Below are positions 1-12,180 of a DNA stretch of 64,000 nt, one piece after another; position 1 is the first letter of the stretch, and every line of letters starts with the position of its first letter. The position numbers and the translations under genes are program-made. A model generated the notes under the pieces. The model had not been told where the DNA came from, searched no databases, and was given only the letters and a program-made list of their open reading frames with translations. The stretch is from Ostrinia nubilalis (lineage: Eukaryota; Arthropoda; Insecta; Lepidoptera; Crambidae), in assembly GCF_963855985.1 (NCBI RefSeq), contig NC_087105.1, positions 7,876,501 to 7,940,500 of the forward strand. Direction: 5' to 3'.

Positions 1-1376
1 ATCTTATCTAGATAATAGCATGGTAGATACCGAATCTTGAAGAGTCCATTCAATATTAGTATGGACTCGACATTACCAAATTCACCATTTTATCATTTTT
101 ACATTTGGAGAACGTGGCATCGTTAATTTTGCTAAATTCGTTATCGTTATATACCCTAAATTAGATAGGTACCCTGATGCATACGCAATTAAAATTTTAA
201 GACAACAAGGTCAAGCTTATTTCTGCGGTTTCCTTCCTTTTTTGTATTACACATACATTGCGAAAAATCACATGACGTGATCAAGCGACGGGTATACTGG
301 CAGTACCCTTATAATGTAGTCTAGCTTTGTTTCTTTAATTGGATAAAAATAAAAACGCTACATGTGTCTAAATGTCTCATATAAAACGAAGATTACATCT
401 TCATCTATCTATGGATATTATATCTTCATCATTGTCTGATGATCAAGCAGTACAATAATTGTTCAAGGAAATTGTTTTACTTTTACCATAACTATCATTC
501 ATTGAGGTATTAGATTCCACTATTTTAATAAAAATTGTGAATTTCGATAGCTGTAATAAGCTTGTCTTTTAATTTGGCTGTCATATTGGAAACATAATCA
601 GTTATTATGGTTTCCGAAAAATTTAAAATATTGAGAAATTAGCCATTTTACTGTCATTAGTTAGTGTAATTATTACACACATTGTTCAAACCTTCCTTAT
701 AAGCATTCAAATATTATGCATACAAATATTCAATTTAATCACGACATCGCGCCCAAGTTCACAACAATCAATCTTGGTATTGTTTTGACAATTTATGTCA
801 TGTACAAGCATTTTGTGCAAAGTGTTGCTTACGAAATTGTTTACCGCTCTAACACCGAGCACTTAGTTTAGTCACAAGTTTAGTTCAATTAACATTGCAG
901 GCTTGTGATATTGACACCTTGATATTCACCACTCACAGCACGAGGCATGCTGCCTCGTCTAGAGCACATACATTAGGAATTAATCTTGATTATCAGAATT
1001 ACCCCCAGTTGGAGCGTTATTTCAAATAGCTACTTTGGGCAAATTCTTTAATAGAATGCCTATTGCGTCCAGAAATAACAATCAACATTTAATTGCCAGA
1101 AAAACCTAATACTGACAATTGATTTGGGAAACAATAATTAACTTTCCCACTTACATTATGGCTAATATAACAGCTAATTATACTTGCCTTTAATTACTTA
1201 CCCTTAATAATAATTATCAATTATACGAAAGTATTCACTCGGGTAACTACGACAGTTATGTCACACTTAATAGTAATTATAAAACAAGCATTGTATTCTT
1301 ACTAATGATTTATTATTTTTGCAAAGTAATAAACAGCTTTGTTTTTATTATCATTTCACATCAGTTCTCTCAAAAT
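1..1376. other. Intergenic, no feature recognised
   Basis: This is AT-rich sequence without an open frame of note, a repeat shared with the rest of the window, or a terminal-repeat structure that I can see. Nothing here supports a gene. Confidence 0.5.
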
Positions 1377-1804
1377 CTACATAGTTCTTATTTCTAATCT
1401 CGAGGACAAAGCACGAGCATAATTAATGATTAAACGAACTTAAAAAGTGAAGTTCTATCATAATTATGCGAGGGCTTTGTCCGAAGAGATTAGAAACCCT
1501 CCCACCCGTCTTTAACAATCATAATAATTATGTATATTATTAAAAACACAAACCCCCATATTAGTGAAATGATAAAAAATACAAATTACTACTCCAAACT
1601 AACTGACGACGGATACCAATGTCAAATAAGATGTAAAGTGAGATACCCACAAAAAAAAAAAAAAAAAATATCCTCAACTAACAGTGCGTAAACTGGCATC
1701 ACCGTACGTGATACTACATAGTTCTTATTTCTAATCTCTTCGGACAAAGCCCTCGCATAATTATGATAGAACTTCACTTTTTAAGTTCGTTTAATCATTA
1801 ATTA
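1377..1804. repeat. Two inverted copies of a hairpin MITE
   Basis: Positions 1377-1496 and 1715-1804 share a start (ctacatagttcttatttc). The first copy folds on itself: ctaatctc...ggacaaagc near 1396-1411 pairs with gctttgtcc...gagattag near 1472-1493. The second copy contains the same interior in reverse complement (1732-1804) and stops abruptly at the right. An A-run of about 18 bases lies between them near 1650. I read this as two members of one short foldback family in opposite orientation, both incomplete at one end. The superfamily is unknown. Confidence 0.6.
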
Positions 1805-2373
1805 TCCGTCTCGTTATCTCTATTCTCTACCCTCATGACCTTTACTATCAATTTTCCCGTTATTTAGTACTCTAGGATTCTGTAGGAGCTAAAGGTTCTA
1901 TAGGAACAAGTACATACTGGTACAGGCTAAACCATAGTAATATAATAATGAGTATGGGCTAAACACTGTGGAACCTTGAGTTGCAAAAAGGGCAACTTAG
2001 CAATGTAACTGCATAGCACTGACCTGTATTATTACACACTGGACTACTGGTTGCTGTCATAATATTTCTGTGCCTATCAAAGTTTCGCCATTTTGGCGCT
2101 GTAGGCCATACTGTACGCAGATACGAATGTCCACGGAATGAAAATTAGTGATGTTCTTACTCGTTTCTTCTTTTTATTCGTTACGCTCTTGGCAGAGCGG
2201 TCGTGGTCACGTTGTTACTTACTCTTACTCGTTTACTCCTGTGCTTATTTACCCTTGTAAAGTACGTCAAAATTAGTTCTTGGGACAATCGTAGTGGCGC
2301 TTCAAATTGCCACACAAAATAGCTGTCATTTGTATGGAGACAGCCTGTCAAGTGTGTATTGATACAGGTCAGT
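1805..2373. other. Intergenic, no feature recognised
   Basis: No open frame, shared repeat or inverted repeat was recognised in this stretch. Confidence 0.45.
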
Positions 2374-2535
2374 GGGCTGAGTGTGAGTTTACATCAAACG
2401 TCCTCACTAGTGAGCGCGTTAGAAAAATGTATGAAAAATTTAGTTCTTGAACGTTTCCGCTAGGGGCGCTGTACAATCCGTCATACACTTAATGTCATTT
2501 TTTACGCGCTCTTGGTGTAAACTCACACTAGACCC
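2374..2535. mobile_element. MITE family A, copy 1
   Basis: The left end gggctgagtgtgagtttac is mirrored at the right end (gtaaactcacactagaccc). The interior carries a block around cgctaggggcgctgtacaatccgtcat, which recurs in reverse complement at 34787-34948 and in diverged form at 3188-3373. There is no coding capacity. Three related copies with mirrored ends support a non-autonomous DNA transposon. I could not fix a target duplication, so the superfamily is open. Confidence 0.7.
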
Positions 2536-2952
2536 TCAGTGCTGCATAGTCTGATGTACTGCCAAAAGAGCTCTACTCGTGCCTAAGACCTTTGACTTCA
2601 CCTTTAAAACAAAACAGCCAAAAATCCAATGACTCATAATACCGACTAATGACGGCGGCTGTTCCCATAAAGCAAGGCTAAGGAGGTGCATTAAAGTTAG
2701 ATTGGCTTTTCATAGTCAGGGCAGGAGTGGCCGTTAAGTCACAGTAAAAGATAACAGTAATACATCTACATACAAGCGCCTTACTTTTGCGTATACTCGA
2801 CTTCGACGTAAGATTTTTATAGCAGTAGCTTGCTTCTAGAATGTAAACGTGTGCCGTAAATATGAGTGATGCAGAATTGATTGCAAATAAATAATTGTCT
2901 ACGATGCACTGATCTTCATAGTGCAAGAAAATAATCTATTTTTAATGTAAAC

Positions 2953-3040
2953 TAGAAAGCTCTTGGCCTGCATCTCACCTGATGGAAAGTGATGTTCAGG
3001 CCTAAAGTGGTTGAGTTGCACCCGGAATCTTCAACCATAG
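2953..3040 (-). mobile_element. SINE-like fragment (family S1)
   Basis: The stretch 'gctcttggcctgcatctcacctgatgg' with the following 'gtgatgttcaggcc' matches the body of the tRNA-headed repeat at 52058-52313 and the fragments at 12083 and 3640. Only part of the body is present and the tRNA-like head is missing. Confidence 0.5.
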
Positions 3041-3187
3041 AGTCTATCTTACCTCCAACTGCCTTATTTACCTAAATAAAGACATGCTCGCAGTTGTTGA
3101 ATGTTTTATCAAATAGATTTGCAAATGCTATTGGTTAAATTGTAAAAAAAAAACCTTATGTAGCAGGGCAAGGTGTCTATGAAATTA

Positions 3188-3373
3188 CTGTGTGCCTACC
3201 ATGAGTTTACGTTAGGTGTGCTCGCTAGCGACTGCGTAAAAAAACGACATTTAAATGTATGACATATTGTGCAGCGCCCCTAGCGGCTACTTTCAAGAAA
3301 TAAAATCTTCATAGAATTTTTTGACGTATTCGCTAGCGAGCTCACCTAACGTAAACTCATGGTAGGCACACAG
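3188..3373. mobile_element. MITE family A, copy 2 (long arms)
   Basis: The outer arms of about 43 bases (ctgtgtgcctaccatgag... through gctcgctagcga) are inverted copies with a single visible mismatch. The element can therefore fold into one long hairpin. The core (gcagcgcccctagcggc) is related to the other family A copies. It has no coding capacity. Confidence 0.75.
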
Positions 3374-3639
3374 AAAACATTTAACATTACTATCCTAATT
3401 TTACTATGGTTAAGTTTAGTGCCGGCAATCGTGCCCGGCGCGTCGCAGCCGCGTACACGCCCATACACGTTTACGTTTCCTTCATACATTAAGATGGTCT
3501 TTATGGACAGCGCATGATGGTGGGCTATGTACTTCATACTGCACCATTTGATACTACCACTCACTGATGCAATTTTATTTGCTGTCAGTAATAGGTAATA
3601 ACAAGAGCGTTATTCTATAGGGTGAAGTTAAGTAACCAC

Positions 3640-3905
3640 CACCTAGTTATATGACCACATGTCTCAGACCCAGAGGTGCCAGTTTCGATTCCCAGTGGAT
3701 CTAAGTTTTGTATTTAATTCGGTCGATGGTACAGTTCGTTTTAAGTCCGCCTGGCTAGCTAGTCACCATAAGACACCCAGTTTTTTCGAAGTGAAGGATG
3801 CCAGTGGATGTACAGCTAGCTTCCACCTTTTTAATCTTCACCTACCATCAGGTGAAATGCAGGCAGGCCAAGAGCTTGCCCGTTGGAATTCAAAAAACCT
3901 GAAGT
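3640..3905 (+). mobile_element. tRNA-derived SINE (family S1), degraded copy
   Basis: The left part resembles a decayed tRNA with an internal B-box-like piece (gtttcgattcccag near 3681). It is followed by 'aagtccgcctggctagctag' and by 'ccatcaggtgaaatgcaggc'. The same three blocks occur in the same order, reverse-complemented, at 52058-52313. The open frame that runs across this copy is incidental. The family is inferred from internal comparison and general knowledge of tRNA-derived SINEs. Confidence 0.55.
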
Positions 3906-4544
3906 GCAATGCTGGACGGATTTTTTTATGTACAGTCGCGGAATGAAAAGGTTCGTCACCTTAGTGTCGGTTTTTGCTTGCACTAGGTACTGTAAGAGTC
4001 AAACCTGCCAACATAACAGTGCAAGAAAACAGTGCTGCTAACATTTAAATAAATATGACGTTTGCTAACGAATAAGGTTTTGCTTGTTTATTTTTCTATC
4101 CCATCAGTGCAATGCAATGATGACATTGACCAATTGACAATAGTTTTTTTTATTTAATAGAAATAATAATGGCAGGTTGAACCAACAAGAAGGTTTTAGT
4201 TTATCAATCATAATAATCTTCTTGACAAGATAAATCGTCAAACAACTTTGAATATTTTGAACTTTACTGACGAACAGTTAAAGATTATTTTTTCTAACTC
4301 GAGATTATTCTGTAACATAGTTTCAAAAGGTAATATGTGCTCGCGATTCGTTGAAGGATTCAATTTGAAAACTGACGAACCTAACTATCCATTTCGGTTT
4401 TTGCTCTCGCTCTCATCAAATGGTGATTTTTTGCTATAAAACGAGACGACATGACAGGCAATGGATAGTTGACACTGTTGCCGATGGTACATATTATGTT
4501 AGAGTTGGCTAATTTATTAACAAACGACGACCATGAAAAGTCAA
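3906..4544. other. Intergenic, no feature recognised
   Basis: Short frames occur on both strands but resemble no known protein. No repeat shared with other parts of the window was seen. Confidence 0.45.
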
Positions 4545-4659
4545 TGCCCGTTTTCACCATCAATCCCTAATTTTTAAGTGACCCCTATGGTAACACTTAT
4601 CAGGAATTTTATTTTCATAGGGGTCACTTAAAAATAAGGATTGATGGTGAAAACGGGCA
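4545..4659. mobile_element. Foldback MITE family B, copy 1
   Basis: The element starts tgcccgttttcaccatc and ends with its mirror gatggtgaaaacgggca. The inverted arms reach roughly 45 bases, up to cccctatg / cataggggt. A second copy of nearly the same length lies at 36711-36826. There is no coding capacity. Flanks do not show a clear target duplication. Confidence 0.85.
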
Positions 4660-5271
4660 TAAGTCTTTCAATTTGAGTATGTAAAACTATTCTCAAACCA
4701 CTAAACCATACCACAACTATGGCATTTCATTCAGCTTACAACTAAATTAGCCAGATGTTAGCTGGAGTGAGCCGCTTTTGTCGGCATTAGGATTCAGCAA
4801 ATAATTAATAACCCTGCACCCATTGTGTGGATGTCGAGTTGCCTCCTTTATCTCCTGATTATGTCAAGCGTCTTACGGCCGGTGCACACGGCCGTTTGGC
4901 TGCCTTTGTTCGTGTAACGTGAATAGGCTTGCTATTGATTTTACATGCTGAATCTAAATGCGTCTGTCACCAGAACTAAGATAACGTTAGAATAGGAACA
5001 TTCAAAATTACATTGGGTCATTTAGTCTGTGCAGGAGGACGACCCTCTCTAATTTACTAGAGGCAGATGGAGGATTTGGCCTAAACCCCCTACGCCCCGC
5101 TAGCCAGACGGATTGGGGAGGCCTAATGTTCGCATACGAGTATTTCACAGGATAAGTAGGAGTGGTATAAGTAATACTTAATTTTGGTTATCTAACTAAA
5201 TAAACTGAATGATGTATCAGACTTGACCTACGATTTAACTTATTTTTTGATGGAATTATCTTTTAATTTCG
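4660..5271. other. Intergenic with a short repeat remnant near 5041-5140
   Basis: Most of the stretch shows nothing. Around 5041-5140, 'gaccctctctaattt', 'ggcctaaaccccctacg' and 'gattggggaggcctaatgttc' look like an old retroelement 3' fragment. This resemblance is from memory of lepidopteran repeats and is weak. Confidence 0.35.
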
Positions 5272-5286
5272 TAAATGAACTTAATT

Positions 5287-5514
5287 TATTGCACGGATGA
5301 ACCAGGATCGCTGGGCCAGAAAGACCCTGGAGTGGAGACCCCGCAACAACACCCGCGGCAGAGGAAGACCGCCTAAACGATGGACAGACGATATCCGGCA
5401 GCAGGCTGGAGTGAACTGGATGCGTGTGGCCAGGGACAGAAAACGGTGGAGGGTTGAAGAGGAGGCCTATGTTAGAAGGCGAACCCAAAGGCTGACATAG
5501 ATAGATAGATAGAT
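5287..5514 (+). mobile_element. 5'-truncated RTE retrotransposon with target duplication
   Basis: A 15-bp target duplication taaatgaacttaatt flanks the copy at 5272-5286 and 5515-5529. The insert holds the last part of an RTE open frame (to the stop at 5498-5500) and a (GATA)n tail, the short tandem tail typical of RTE elements. Only 228 bp remain, so it is dead on arrival from target-primed reverse transcription. Exact flanks suggest a fairly recent insertion. Confidence 0.92.
5288..5500 (+). pseudogene. RTE ORF C-terminal remnant
   Basis: The frame encodes about 70 residues containing RGRPPKRWTDDI and WMRVARDRKRW. This is the conserved tail downstream of the reverse transcriptase domain in RTE-type non-LTR elements. 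The frame is open from the truncation point to the stop and has no start of its own. The apparent ATG at 5297 is an internal methionine. The endonuclease and the reverse transcriptase catalytic domain are absent, so the fragment has no enzymatic function. Confidence 0.88.
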
Positions 5515-5529
5515 TAAATGAACTTAATT

Positions 5530-7687
5530 AATATTATGAAAATATCACGGTCCATACGATTCGCCATTATTTTAGTTTAAGCTGGATTAAGAGCACTTGG
5601 ATCACGATGGCTTAACTGCTGGTGTGTACCGCCCCAATAACGTTTTAAGTTCAGTGTGCCCTGCCCTTTACACTAAGTGAGCCAAACAAACGTAGTGCAC
5701 TTGCGGAGTTATTGCGTCACTCGGGCACCATTTAGTTCCTCCCACATTACCCAGGGAGATGCGTCAAGCAGACGTCTGTGTTTAAATCCTATTGTTCATT
5801 CATAGCGGTGCCTTAACTTTTTGCCGGCTGTCGCCGTCTTAAGCGAGCTCTGATGAATGGGTTATGGGTGTGAACGTGTTTCTTTCGGCGTAGTAGAGTT
5901 ATGCGACTAGTGTGCTTGGGTTAACGGGAATAAATTGGAGCAAAAGGTGTTGAAGAATGCCAGTTGTTGTAACAATATTTAATTCCTTTTCAGTCGTGCA
6001 TTAAGCACTGTATTAAGCATCTTTAGAAGTAAGGTTAATGCGAAAGTGCTTTAAACATAAGTACCTACTTTATGCATCATTATATCTGAGTACATTTACT
6101 CCAGTAATTGTATCTGAGTTTCTGAGTAATATTGTACTTATTTTAGAACTAGCTGATCGGAGAAATATACTTTTCAATCGGACGGGAAAAATATAAATGG
6201 GATTTTCACTTTATTTCGGACATTTCTTATAATTTTCTCGAACATAAAAATCCGATATAATTTATTGATGACTTGTATTGATATTTTTGACTCTGATATG
6301 ATATTAAATTTGCAGATATTTAAACTTACATTATAGCGTTTCATTAACCATTTGCAGCACCATTTTTCTTGTCAGCAAAAGAGTGTAATTATCATTCGCA
6401 AACAGAACGTATACAATTTCTCGCTAGAACTAGCACACTGGCCAACTATTCCAAACATTAGTAATGTTCGTAGCCGGCTACAATAACGGTGGCCGTGTCG
6501 TGGCTAGTTAGCCAAATGTACTATTTATAGAACGGCTAGCCAGTTAAATAAACTATTCTAATGTAGTTTCAAATTATGGCAGATACAAGAATAATTATGT
6601 AGACGATAAAATTTATTTGCGATGTACTTAAACTATAACTTTCTATCTATAAAAAGAAGCCTCCTCTCCTATAGATTTTTAGTTTGCAGCGCCCAACAGG
6701 TTCCTTATGATCTACAACTATAATGTAACACCTAAATGTACTACTAAGGTAGCAATAAACATATTGAGTATATTATTAATTAAAACGGTGTGTAAAAGTG
6801 CTTTTTAAAAGCCTATTTGCAAAAATAAATGAGTTTTATTGTATGTTTGTAAATAAGTTTGGGGGAATTGGAAACTGGAAACTTACTCGATTGCTACTTA
6901 TCTGTAAAAAGTACCAACTCGTATGGTCTGAGTGATGGATACACTTTCAGTAGTTTATCTTCACCGAATAAATAACACCTATGGTCTTTCACTAGGGTTG
7001 TGGTAGCATTTGTAAGTAACAATCAACAAGAAAACAAGTAGAATGAAGAGCAAGTTTTATCTGTGACTAAACATATTATATGATGTCACTGCTGCCATCA
7101 TTGCTGTCGCGAGCCATGTGTTCTGTTTTTGAGCATATTGCTGCGACACCGGACCCGCCCCCTTTTCACATTTCCCTTTAAATAGTTTCTGTGATCTGTG
7201 TTAAACATCTATGACTGAATGATTTTTAAATACCTAACTAATATCATCCAGTTTTAATGCCACGGTCATGACAGTTAGCATAACGCCACCGTCGTGACAG
7301 CAAATGTGATGATATACTCTTAACTACATATCTGGAAGTAGATGGTCAAATTAAAACAGATGGTTTTAAGTTAGAAACTAGCCTAAACGCCAATGCCAGT
7401 CATTAAGCAAACCGTCTAATTTACGTATTCAGCTACCACATGCACATTTTGAAAATTAATTTTGGAAGCTCGCTCGCTGCGAGGTTTGAGCTCTTCTGAA
7501 TTTATTTTCGTACTATGAACAAATTTAATATGCGCTGTGGTTCTCTAAAAAGCGTAATTTTGAGTACATATTCAATCTAATCCGGACTCTAATGAAAATA
7601 CAAACCTCTATGCTAAACTATGATAAGTACTCGGGAATAGTTATTTAATAAATAAGTTCATTATTTTAATTTATACGAAAACTAACC
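5530..7687. other. Intergenic, about 2.1 kb without recognised gene
   Basis: AT-rich sequence with no recognised protein, RNA gene or dispersed repeat. Near 6480-6545 short ggctag / ctagcc words recur, but I make no call. Confidence 0.45.
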
Positions 7688-7812
7688 AGGCTGAGTAGCA
7701 CCACCTAACTTTGTATTGAACTTAATTATAACGATAACCGCCGATTTTTGTATGGAGTTTGACAGATTTTTGACGTTTGTCAAAATTAAAGTAAGATGGT
7801 GCAAACCAGCCC
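7688..7812. mobile_element. MITE family C, copy 1
   Basis: It begins aggctgagtagcaccacc and ends ggtgcaaaccagccc, which is an imperfect mirror. The interior 'gacagatttttgacgtttgtc' is shared with the second copy at 51251-51368 in the same orientation. Its coding capacity is nil. I know this kind of repeat as common in Lepidoptera. Confidence 0.75.
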
Positions 7813-9500
7813 AAGTTACCAAAAATCAAAGCAATACAATAAAGGTTATTGCTTATTATTGTAGTTTTATGCTAGCCCAAACAACAGCTTATAAGAATGT
7901 TTAAAATAAAAACTTATTTCCAAAAATCACTAAAAATATTGACTGACTCATATAATTAAATAATAAAGAAATAACATAATAAAACAAATTCTAATCAAGT
8001 GAGCGCAAAAAATCACCGCTCACAGCGCTCAGCTCGACCGCTCAGCTCACAACGAGCCAGTTGCGAACGTGTCGAGATAAAAGCCGACGGGCCGTAGTCA
8101 GCACAATTTTCTTCCCAATAACTCGCGACGGGCGAACTAACGACCTTCTGTGACAAACGCCCGCTCACTCTATCCGCCGGAGTGGCATGTGTAAACGCGG
8201 CTTGCGACAGGGCTACCAGGGCGTTCTGAATTTAAATTTCGAATTTGCTCTTCTTTTAAATTGAAGTAGAGAGCAATGAGTTCAAAATTTAAAATTTGAA
8301 TTTGAAGTTCTATTTTTTAAAGCAAAGGCCAAGTAAAGTTGCAAAAAGAGTATTTAGTAAGTATTACCGCACTAATCGGTCAGAGTCAGCTCACGACGAC
8401 GCCGTTTAATTAAAAGTTAGAGTAACTGTAGTAGGTAGGAGTTGCTGTTGCATAATATCAAGCTTTATTATCACATAGACATAAACCAAACCGAAACTAT
8501 CGGTAGATACTAACTTTCTGGGGGCATAATAAAAAATGGTATTTATAAGTAACTTTCAGATTCAGGATAATTATGTGTAGGTCTTTGCAAAGAGAGCTCA
8601 ACTAGTCATAATCTATTTTTAACGTTATTCCCATAGCAGTAATGACTACCCTTGTTGAATACAATGATCCGAGCTTCAGAAAGTCAATGAGCCATAGATT
8701 TCTTTATGTACGTATCCATTTGCATAATTGGATCAACACAAACGCGAGCTCTTGAGCATTAAAACTGTTTTATAAATTGCGAGTCTCGAGACGTGCCAGC
8801 CCTGCGTGGAGCGCGTCAAATGATGCGGAACTGATGCGAACACCTAACGATTGCTGCGCCTTTTTACCGTGACACCTAAAAGAATTATTTATGCTCCGCT
8901 CCGCACTATGAAGGTGGAAATCATTTTCTAACGCGCTCGGATTAAAATCACGCAGCTATCGAGTCGTCGATTGTTTCGTTTCATTTTCAAATGTTCTTTG
9001 CGTCGTTCTTTTTGGATGATCGTCATTTGTTTGTCACTCGTTGTTGAGCAGAGCTTTTTACTGAAAGGTTTCGCTTTTCAATTCAATAATCACTCGGAAC
9101 CGTTCGATGATGAGATTTTAGATTGCTCCTAATTTTTACTGGTACAATCTTCGTAAATAAATACATTCCGGCCTAAATAACATTTTGCATAAAAGCTGCA
9201 ACCGAAGTTAATTCATGACTTCTAATGTAACACGCTAGAATTACCAAATTGCAATTAAATACCTTAATAGCAGAATAAAAAGCAAGAGTGCAATTCACAA
9301 TGGGTCTTGCTACAAACTCATGTAGAATGGAACACAAGAGTTTACAGACCGCGGGTTTTCCGAGATTCATACTCCCAACATCAGAGGTGAAATTCGAGCT
9401 CGTTACTCCGCGAAAATTGCCAAAGATTAAGCTAATACACCGCGTAACCGTCGTATTAGGTAATAATATCGATAAGAAAAAGCATTGGTGGCATAAATTG
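7813..9500. other. Intergenic, GC-richer blocks, no gene recognised
   Basis: Stretches near 8080-8230 and 8780-9010 are GC-richer than their surroundings and show no repeat ends. They could be regulatory or fragments of an unrecognised transcript. No protein is supported. The overlapping open frames near 9173-9526 match nothing I know. Confidence 0.35.
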
Positions 9501-10500
9501 GGGATGCCAGTGAGCTGAGATGGCATTAGCCATACACGCCCTTATCCGCGACCGGCCAAATGGCGCGGAAAAGACGCAGGAACGACGCACTCCTGATCAC
9601 GGCGCCTCGTCATGCGCCGAGCACCGGTTTATTACATTTCAACTGACTGGTTTTTCTATTGCTTCAAAATCAGTAGTTTGTCTACAGTTTCAGTCTTTTT
9701 TAAAATTATTTTGCTAGCTTTTGCCCGTGACCTTATCCGTATGATACCTTAAGCTATAAATCCTAGTTGAAAATTACTAATAGCTTATCTATAATGTTAG
9801 TCGGATGTATGAAAAATACTGCAGTTTCATCAAAATCCGTTCAGTAGTTTTTGGGGATGCCAGTGAGCTGAGATGGCATTAGCCATACACGCCCTTATCC
9901 GCAACCGGCCAAATGGCGCGGAAAAGACGCGGGAACGACGCACTCCTGATCACGGCGCCTCGTCATGCGCCGAGCACCGGTTTATTACATTTCAACCGAC
10001 TGGTTTATCTATTGCTTCAAAGTCAGTCGTTTGTCTACAGTTTCAGTTTTTTTTCAAATTATTAGGTTTTTCACTGGTTGGCACTGACTGGTTTTTCTAT
10101 AGCTCTGACTTTGAGTCAGGCCCGGTTTCCACCAAGGCGACGAGGAGTGGAGCGGATTAGAGAAGTGTTTTGAATTACTAATCAGATTTCATTTTTTCCA
10201 CTTCTTTTTTCCACCCCGCGCCGCTGTTAAATTCTATAGAAAAATTTGATGGCCCGACACTGCTCCGCTCGGCTTTGATGATTTTTTTTTATAACTTACT
10301 TAGGTACTGACTTTTTCCCGCGATTTTTACTGCGCGAAAGTCAGTTTTAACTAGTAAATGGTGTGGAAAAGACCCGGGAACGACGCACTCCTGATCACGT
10401 ATCGAACGCGCATCGTCATGCGCCGAGCACCGATTTATTACATTTCAACCGACTGGTTTTTCTATAGCTTCCAAGTCAGTCTTTTTTAAATAATTTCACT
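9501..10500. repeat. Tandemly duplicated repeat, 353-bp period, with a third partial copy
   Basis: The block starting gggatgccagtgagctgag occurs at 9501 and again at 9854, followed in both by nearly identical sequence through 'atgcgccgagcaccggttta'. A third, diverged partial copy runs from about 10356 to 10490. Between units one and two (about 9712-9852) lies an unrelated dispersed piece containing 'tttcatcaaaatccgttcag', a phrase typical of lepidopteran Helitron-like or LINE repeats. The similar 65- and 95-residue frames in the two units are repeats of one another, not genes. The identity of the repeated unit is unknown. Confidence 0.7.
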
Positions 10501-10923
10501 AGCGAGCTTCAAAAGTCATTCTTTTTTAAATTTTATTACTAGCTTTTCCCCGGTTTGACTTACTGAAGCTTTTTCAGGAAAAAAAATCCACGCATAAAAA
10601 GTAGGGCTCGTTAGTATCTAAAAGTAATTCAATGTTTCGACGATAATTTATATTTTCATCAACCACAGACATATTACCATAAGTAGGAATATCACTACTA
10701 GAAAGTACGTTAATATTAAAGCACTATACCGAGCAAGTAAGCATTGAGCAAATAAGCAAACACTTACTATTCATAAAGATCTTCAAATATTTCTCGTACA
10801 TACTTATATTACATGCGTGTAGGCAGACCTAATGGAAAATCAATGGATAGACTATTAGCTGTGGGCTCGCGTAGTCTTTGGGGCTTTATTCACAGTAAGA
10901 GTCGGTTTTCGTTATTTTCTAAC

Positions 10924-11039
10924 CCCCTTACTAATAAAAAGTTACACAGTCGTTGAACACTGTTTTAAAATGACATTTCCATACTAAACGTTACTTTAAA
11001 ACACTGTTGAACGAGCGTGTAAGTTTTATTAGTAAGGGG
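10924..11039. mobile_element. Hairpin MITE (family F)
   Basis: Ends ccccttactaataaaa and ttttattagtaagggg are exact mirrors. The inverted match continues inward with gaps through gttgaacactgttttaaa / tttaaaacactgttgaac, which makes almost the whole 116-bp element a hairpin. A trinucleotide TAA-like duplication is possible but not secure. Confidence 0.8.
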
Positions 11040-12082
11040 TAAGAGGTTTTGACAGAATGTGTGAAAGAACTCGTTGATCTTACATTCTTCACTAAGCTTA
11101 GCAACTTAATGGAGAATGAATTGTTACAGTACAAAAATAATCCTTGACACGTTTTGCCGCACTGCAGCATTTTTTCCATAGATTGTCAATTTTGCATACT
11201 TTCTTACTATTTTCATATGGAGTACTTAGACAGATATGGAGGAACCATTACGTTTCTGCACGACTGCATTTTAATGCAATGAAGTTTTATGCGAGAATAT
11301 TAGAACTGACTGCCAATATTTTCCGTTCAATGTGGTTCCAAAGAAAATTGAAATGTTATGACGTCATTAGTATATTGTGAGTTACTTACCTGCAACATTG
11401 TATGGGTTGTTTCACATTGCCTCTATTTAGCTTTTAACATCAGTTAACTCTTTTTACTTCTTCCTTATTTCAAAACCAAATTCCCGGGTTGAGTTTGCAG
11501 AAGAAAAAAAAAACACAACAAAATAAGTATTGTTGCTGGCCAGATGGATTTTGTACGTAATTTAAAAGTCAAATATTGTTTAATGTCAAAACGCGTTCGA
11601 TATTTGAATTTGCTAAAATACGAGAAGAGCACCCTGCAGCTTAATTTTTTTTTGGAAGATTGGAATAGAGTATTAACTTTAAACTCTCCAAAACTAGTTC
11701 TACAGAAGTACCAAACTGCACTACTGTTACGTTGTCCATTGTGCCGCCATCTTGCTGAAAAACAAGTTAGATTAAACATAATTATCTCGGTGAATTGAAT
11801 AAACAGATCCGAGCATTTCCCGAAACGATATCTTGTTAAATAAATAAGTCGTTAAGGACCGGAAGAGGCTGTATCTTAGATGGGACGGGACTTTTGGCAC
11901 GATCCACAGCTGTTCTTTGCAGGGGCGGTTTACTCGTACTTTTTCCGTAGGTAGGTAGGTACTTACATTTTGAGAGGAATCTTTATTAACGCCTTCAATG
12001 CCTCATGCTTCAGTCGCATATAATTTGTTGTGTGATGTGACTCATATAATTTGTTATTTTTTTATTTTTTCAATCCACAACG
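11040..12082. other. Intergenic, no feature recognised
   Basis: Two overlapping frames near 11465-11798 on opposite strands lie in low-complexity-flanked sequence and resemble nothing known. No repeat boundary was seen. Confidence 0.4.
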
Positions 12083-12180
12083 AGGAAGCTCTTGGCCTGT
12101 ATCTCACCTGATGGTAAGTGATGATTAGGCCGAAGATGGAAGCGAGCTTCACCAGGAATCCTTAACGGAGGAACTGGCTA
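12083..12180 (-). mobile_element. SINE fragment (family S1)
   Basis: 'gctcttggcctgtatctcac', 'ggccgaagatggaagcgag' and 'ggaatccttaac' match the body of the longer copy at 52058-52313. The tRNA-like head is absent. Confidence 0.6.
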
